23,324 bases of DNA from positions 1-23,324 of the forward strand of contig JBKPCD010000054.1 in the NCBI GenBank assembly GCA_046727175.1, read 5' to 3'. Position numbers and translations under genes: made by a program. The notes below the pieces were generated by a model that was given only the letters and a program-made list of their open reading frames with translations, did not search any database and was not told the DNA's origin. Positions 20,938-23,324 of this stretch are shown piece by piece. Position 1 is the first letter of the stretch. The number at the start of each line of letters is the position of its first letter. Source of the stretch: JBKPCD01 sp046727175 (GTDB lineage: Bacteria; Acidobacteriota; Vicinamibacteria; Vicinamibacterales; 2-12-FULL-66-21).

Positions 20938-23324
20938 ATGAGGGATCTCAAGGGGGGAGTCGTTTTAGGACTGTTGTTGTGGGCGCTTCCGGCATCTGCG
21001 CAGTTACCGAGCAGCTCGGTTCGAGGCTTGGTCACTGACGCGCAGCACGCAGTGCTTCCAGGCGCCACAGTCACCGTCACGCATCAACAAACGAGCCTAA
21101 CGCGGACGGTTACGACAAATGACGCCGGCGAGTACCGCATCGCCGCCCTCCCGAGCGGCGTGTACGACGTCGTCGTCGAGATACAGGGATTCCAGAAGCA
21201 GACGCGGCGGGTCGAGATCCTGCTCAATCAGGAAGCGGAGATTGGGTTCGCGCTCGGCCTGACTGCAAGGTCGGAGGAAGTCACCGTCACGGCGGAGACT
21301 CCGATGGTCGATCCGACCAAATCGGAGGTGAGCCGCACGTTCAAGGCGGAGCAAATCCGCGATCTGCCGTTACCCGCGCGCAACTTCCTCAACCTGATGA
21401 TGACTGCGCCGGGAGTGACGACCGGCGGGACCGGCGCTTCCGGATTCGGGGCGGCGGTCAACGGCCAGCGCAGCCGACAGATCAACTTCGTCATCGATGG
21501 CTCCGACAACAACGATGCGAGCGTCACGGGCAACCGTAGTCCCGTTATCCAGGACGCGGTCGGCGAGTTTCGCATCGTCACGACGATGTTCCCGGCGGAG
21601 TTGGGCCGGAACACCGGCGCAGTGGCGATAGCGTCGACCAAGTCGGGTACGAACCAGTTTCACGGAACTGCATTCGAGTTCTACGAGGATGCCGAGAAGT
21701 TGAACGCACGAACGAACATCGAGAAGGCGGCGAACGCGGCCGATCCCGCCGTGTTCAAGGATCCAGGCAAGCTGCGGCGCGACACCTACGGGTTTACCGT
21801 CGGCGGACCGGTGCAGCGCGATCGCATGTTCTTTTTCGGCGCCTACCAGCGGATTCCATTCGAAGGACGCGGTGCGGCGGTTCCGATCCTGTCGCCGACA
21901 GCCGAGGGGCGCGCGCTGCTCGCATCGACGTCCGGCGTCGATAGGAGTACGCTGGCGCTTCTCAACAACTACATCCCGCTTCCGAACTCGACTCCGCGGA
22001 GCCCGACAACGGTCGCTGGGGTATCCATTCCGCTCGCGGACTACGTGGCGACGCTGCCCAACACGTCGCTCAACAATCAGGTGGTCGCACGTGTCGATCG
22101 AACTCTCTCATCAAACGACAATATCTACGGCAGGTACATCTATGCAAAGAACGAGACTGTAGGCGCGTCCAATCCGCCGGGCTTTGGCAACGATAGTGTG
22201 TTCCCGACGCACAACTTCGTGGGCACCTGGAACCGGATCCTCAGTCCCGCCGCGATCAACGAGTTCCATTTCTCGTACGGCCGTTCCGGCGGCCTGTTCC
22301 CAGCAGGATCGACCAACCCGGCCGAAAACAACGATCTCCCGACGATCACGGTGACGTCGTTCTGGACGATCGGTCTGGCCACCAACATCCCGCAGGATCG
22401 CAAGGAGCAGGTGTGGCAGTTCACCGACAGCCTGTCGTATCTCCGCGGCAACCACGGCTTCAAGTTCGGCGCGGACATCCGGCGCGTGAACCTGACGTCA
22501 TTCATTCCGTTCGACTTCAGGACCACCTACACGTTCGCGACGCTCGACGCGTTCCTGCGTAACGTGGCGACGACCGCGCTGACGGCTTACGGCGATCCCG
22601 AGCCGGCGCTGAAGTACTTCGAATCGGCGGCGTTCGCGCAGGACGACTGGAAGATCCGGCAGAATGTGACGTTGAACCTCGGGCTTCGTTACGAGCGCGT
22701 TGGCGCGGCCGAGGGATTCTTCAGCAACGTCAAGACCGACAACAACAACTTCGCGCCGCGTGCGGGGTTCGCGTGGGATCTGTTCACGGATGGTCGGACG
22801 GTCGTCCGAGGCGGGTATGGTCTCACGTACGATCAGTTCTTCCTCAACATTCCAATCCTCGCGGCGCAAGGTCCTCCGTATCAACGCCGGATCACGCTGA
22901 ACAACACGTCGTATCCCAACAAAGGCGCCGATCGCGACATCGTGGGCGCCGAGCTGCTGACGCTGAACGTCACCGACATTCCAGACGACGCGCAGTTTCC
23001 GATGGGCCATCAGTGGCAAGTCGGATTGCAGCGCCAGATCGGACGAACGTGGCGTGCGGAGGCCGCATATGTCGGCAGCCTGGGCCGAGGTTTGATCCGG
23101 CAGCGGATCGTGAACCCGCTGGTGTGCTGCCCGCAGGAGACGATCATAGGTCCAACCGGCGTCCCGTCGCTGCGCCGTCATGGCGATCCGCAACAGACGG
23201 GGCAGATCACGTCGCTCGAGCCCGAATCCAAGTCCGAGTATCACTCGGGCCAGTTTTCGCTCGAGAAGCGGTTCAGCAGCGGGAACTCGTTCTCGGCGGC
23301 CTACACGTGGTCGCGGTTCATGGA
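20938..23324 (+). CDS. TonB-dependent receptor-like outer-membrane protein with carboxypeptidase-regulatory domain (Oar-like), 3' end outside window
   Basis: 795 codons are visible and the frame is still open at the window end. A signal peptide (MRDLKGGVVLGLLLWALPASA, spans residues 1-21) is followed by a carboxypeptidase-regulatory-like beta domain (about 26-105; RGLVTDAQHAVLPGATVTV, then AGEYRIAALPSGVYDVVVE). A plug-type segment follows from about 140 (DLPLPARNFLNLMM, QINFVIDGSDNNDA, FRIVTTMFPAELGRNTGA). Beta-barrel sequence starts near GTNQFHGTAFEFYEDAE and includes FAQDDWKIRQNVTLNLGLRY and FAPRAGFAWD. Such proteins are expanded in Acidobacteriota and are thought to take up or bind large glycans or peptides; the ligand is unknown. 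The start has GAGGAGGAGAC immediately before it. Confidence 0.92.
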   Translation, partial: MRDLKGGVVLGLLLWALPASAQLPSSSVRGLVTDAQHAVLPGATVTVTHQQTSLTRTVTTNDAGEYRIAALPSGVYDVVVEIQGFQKQTRRVEILLNQEAEIGFALGLTARSEEVTVTAETPMVDPTKSEVSRTFKAEQIRDLPLPARNFLNLMMTAPGVTTGGTGASGFGAAVNGQRSRQINFVIDGSDNNDASVTGNRSPVIQDAVGEFRIVTTMFPAELGRNTGAVAIASTKSGTNQFHGTAFEFYEDAEKLNARTNIEKAANAADPAVFKDPGKLRRDTYGFTVGGPVQRDRMFFFGAYQRIPFEGRGAAVPILSPTAEGRALLASTSGVDRSTLALLNNYIPLPNSTPRSPTTVAGVSIPLADYVATLPNTSLNNQVVARVDRTLSSNDNIYGRYIYAKNETVGASNPPGFGNDSVFPTHNFVGTWNRILSPAAINEFHFSYGRSGGLFPAGSTNPAENNDLPTITVTSFWTIGLATNIPQDRKEQVWQFTDSLSYLRGNHGFKFGADIRRVNLTSFIPFDFRTTYTFATLDAFLRNVATTALTAYGDPEPALKYFESAAFAQDDWKIRQNVTLNLGLRYERVGAAEGFFSNVKTDNNNFAPRAGFAWDLFTDGRTVVRGGYGLTYDQFFLNIPILAAQGPPYQRRITLNNTSYPNKGADRDIVGAELLTLNVTDIPDDAQFPMGHQWQVGLQRQIGRTWRAEAAYVGSLGRGLIRQRIVNPLVCCPQETIIGPTGVPSLRRHGDPQQTGQITSLEPESKSEYHSGQFSLEKRFSSGNSFSAAYTWSRFM

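Noticed and set aside
20660..20941. 93-codon open frame upstream of the TonB-dependent protein gene
   Set aside because: No ribosome binding site, no recognisable motif, and it runs over the strong ribosome binding site and start of the receptor gene in another frame.

Overview
The window looks like about 23 kb of chromosome from a GC-rich member of the Acidobacteriota, most likely of the Vicinamibacteria type. This rests on the gene families: an S9 peptidase with a signal peptide, a PknB-type kinase fused to a PD40 propeller, a DUF1080 protein, and an Oar-like TonB-dependent protein with an N-terminal carboxypeptidase-regulatory domain. Lineage is an inference; there is no rRNA here to test it. 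I saw no tRNA, rRNA, CRISPR array, transposase or phage gene.

Layout, left to right. 1-342: a perfect 113-bp direct repeat (the 3' end of the S9 peptidase gene) flanking a GC-rich palindromic element. 256-2679 (-): S9 peptidase. 2680-3427: long non-coding spacer. 3428-4465 (+): SDR oxidoreductase. 4625-6892 (+): GH42-like glycoside hydrolase. 7008-8167 (-): wreck of a Ser/Thr kinase gene. 8193-8687 (-) DinB-like protein, divergent from an aminotransferase (8713-9891) that overlaps malQ (9884-11473). 11671-12774 (+): small adenylate-forming enzyme. 12863-14355 (+): two-gene cassette of a membrane-anchored TIR protein and a small secreted protein. 14364-15320 (-): secreted DUF1080 protein. 18733 down to 15533 (-): three-gene run of a small membrane protein, an unknown anchored protein and an FAD-linked oxidase. 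19115-20533 (+): aldehyde-dehydrogenase-fold protein. 20938 to the window end (+): TonB-dependent receptor-like protein, cut by the window edge.

The coding content is mostly carbohydrate and peptide turnover (S9 peptidase, GH42, 4-alpha-glucanotransferase, DUF1080, TonB-type outer-membrane protein) plus redox enzymes. The TIR/secreted pair is the best candidate for an undescribed protein system. The stranger part is the non-coding DNA. Several spacers are built from one short word repeated many times, often with its reverse complement on the far side so that the spacer folds on itself, and each spacer uses a different word. A separate GC-rich stem-forming repeat occurs twice in opposite orientations with a compensatory base-pair change. 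A tandem octamer inside the aminotransferase gene could make it slip in and out of frame.

Several genes have a TANNNT hexamer 6-10 nt before the start codon and no clear Shine-Dalgarno sequence (4625, 8687-, 8713, 11671, 19115), which suggests leaderless or very short-leader mRNAs. Others (3428, 15320-, 18733-, 20938, and more weakly 2679-) have a good ribosome binding site. Start codons were chosen on that basis.
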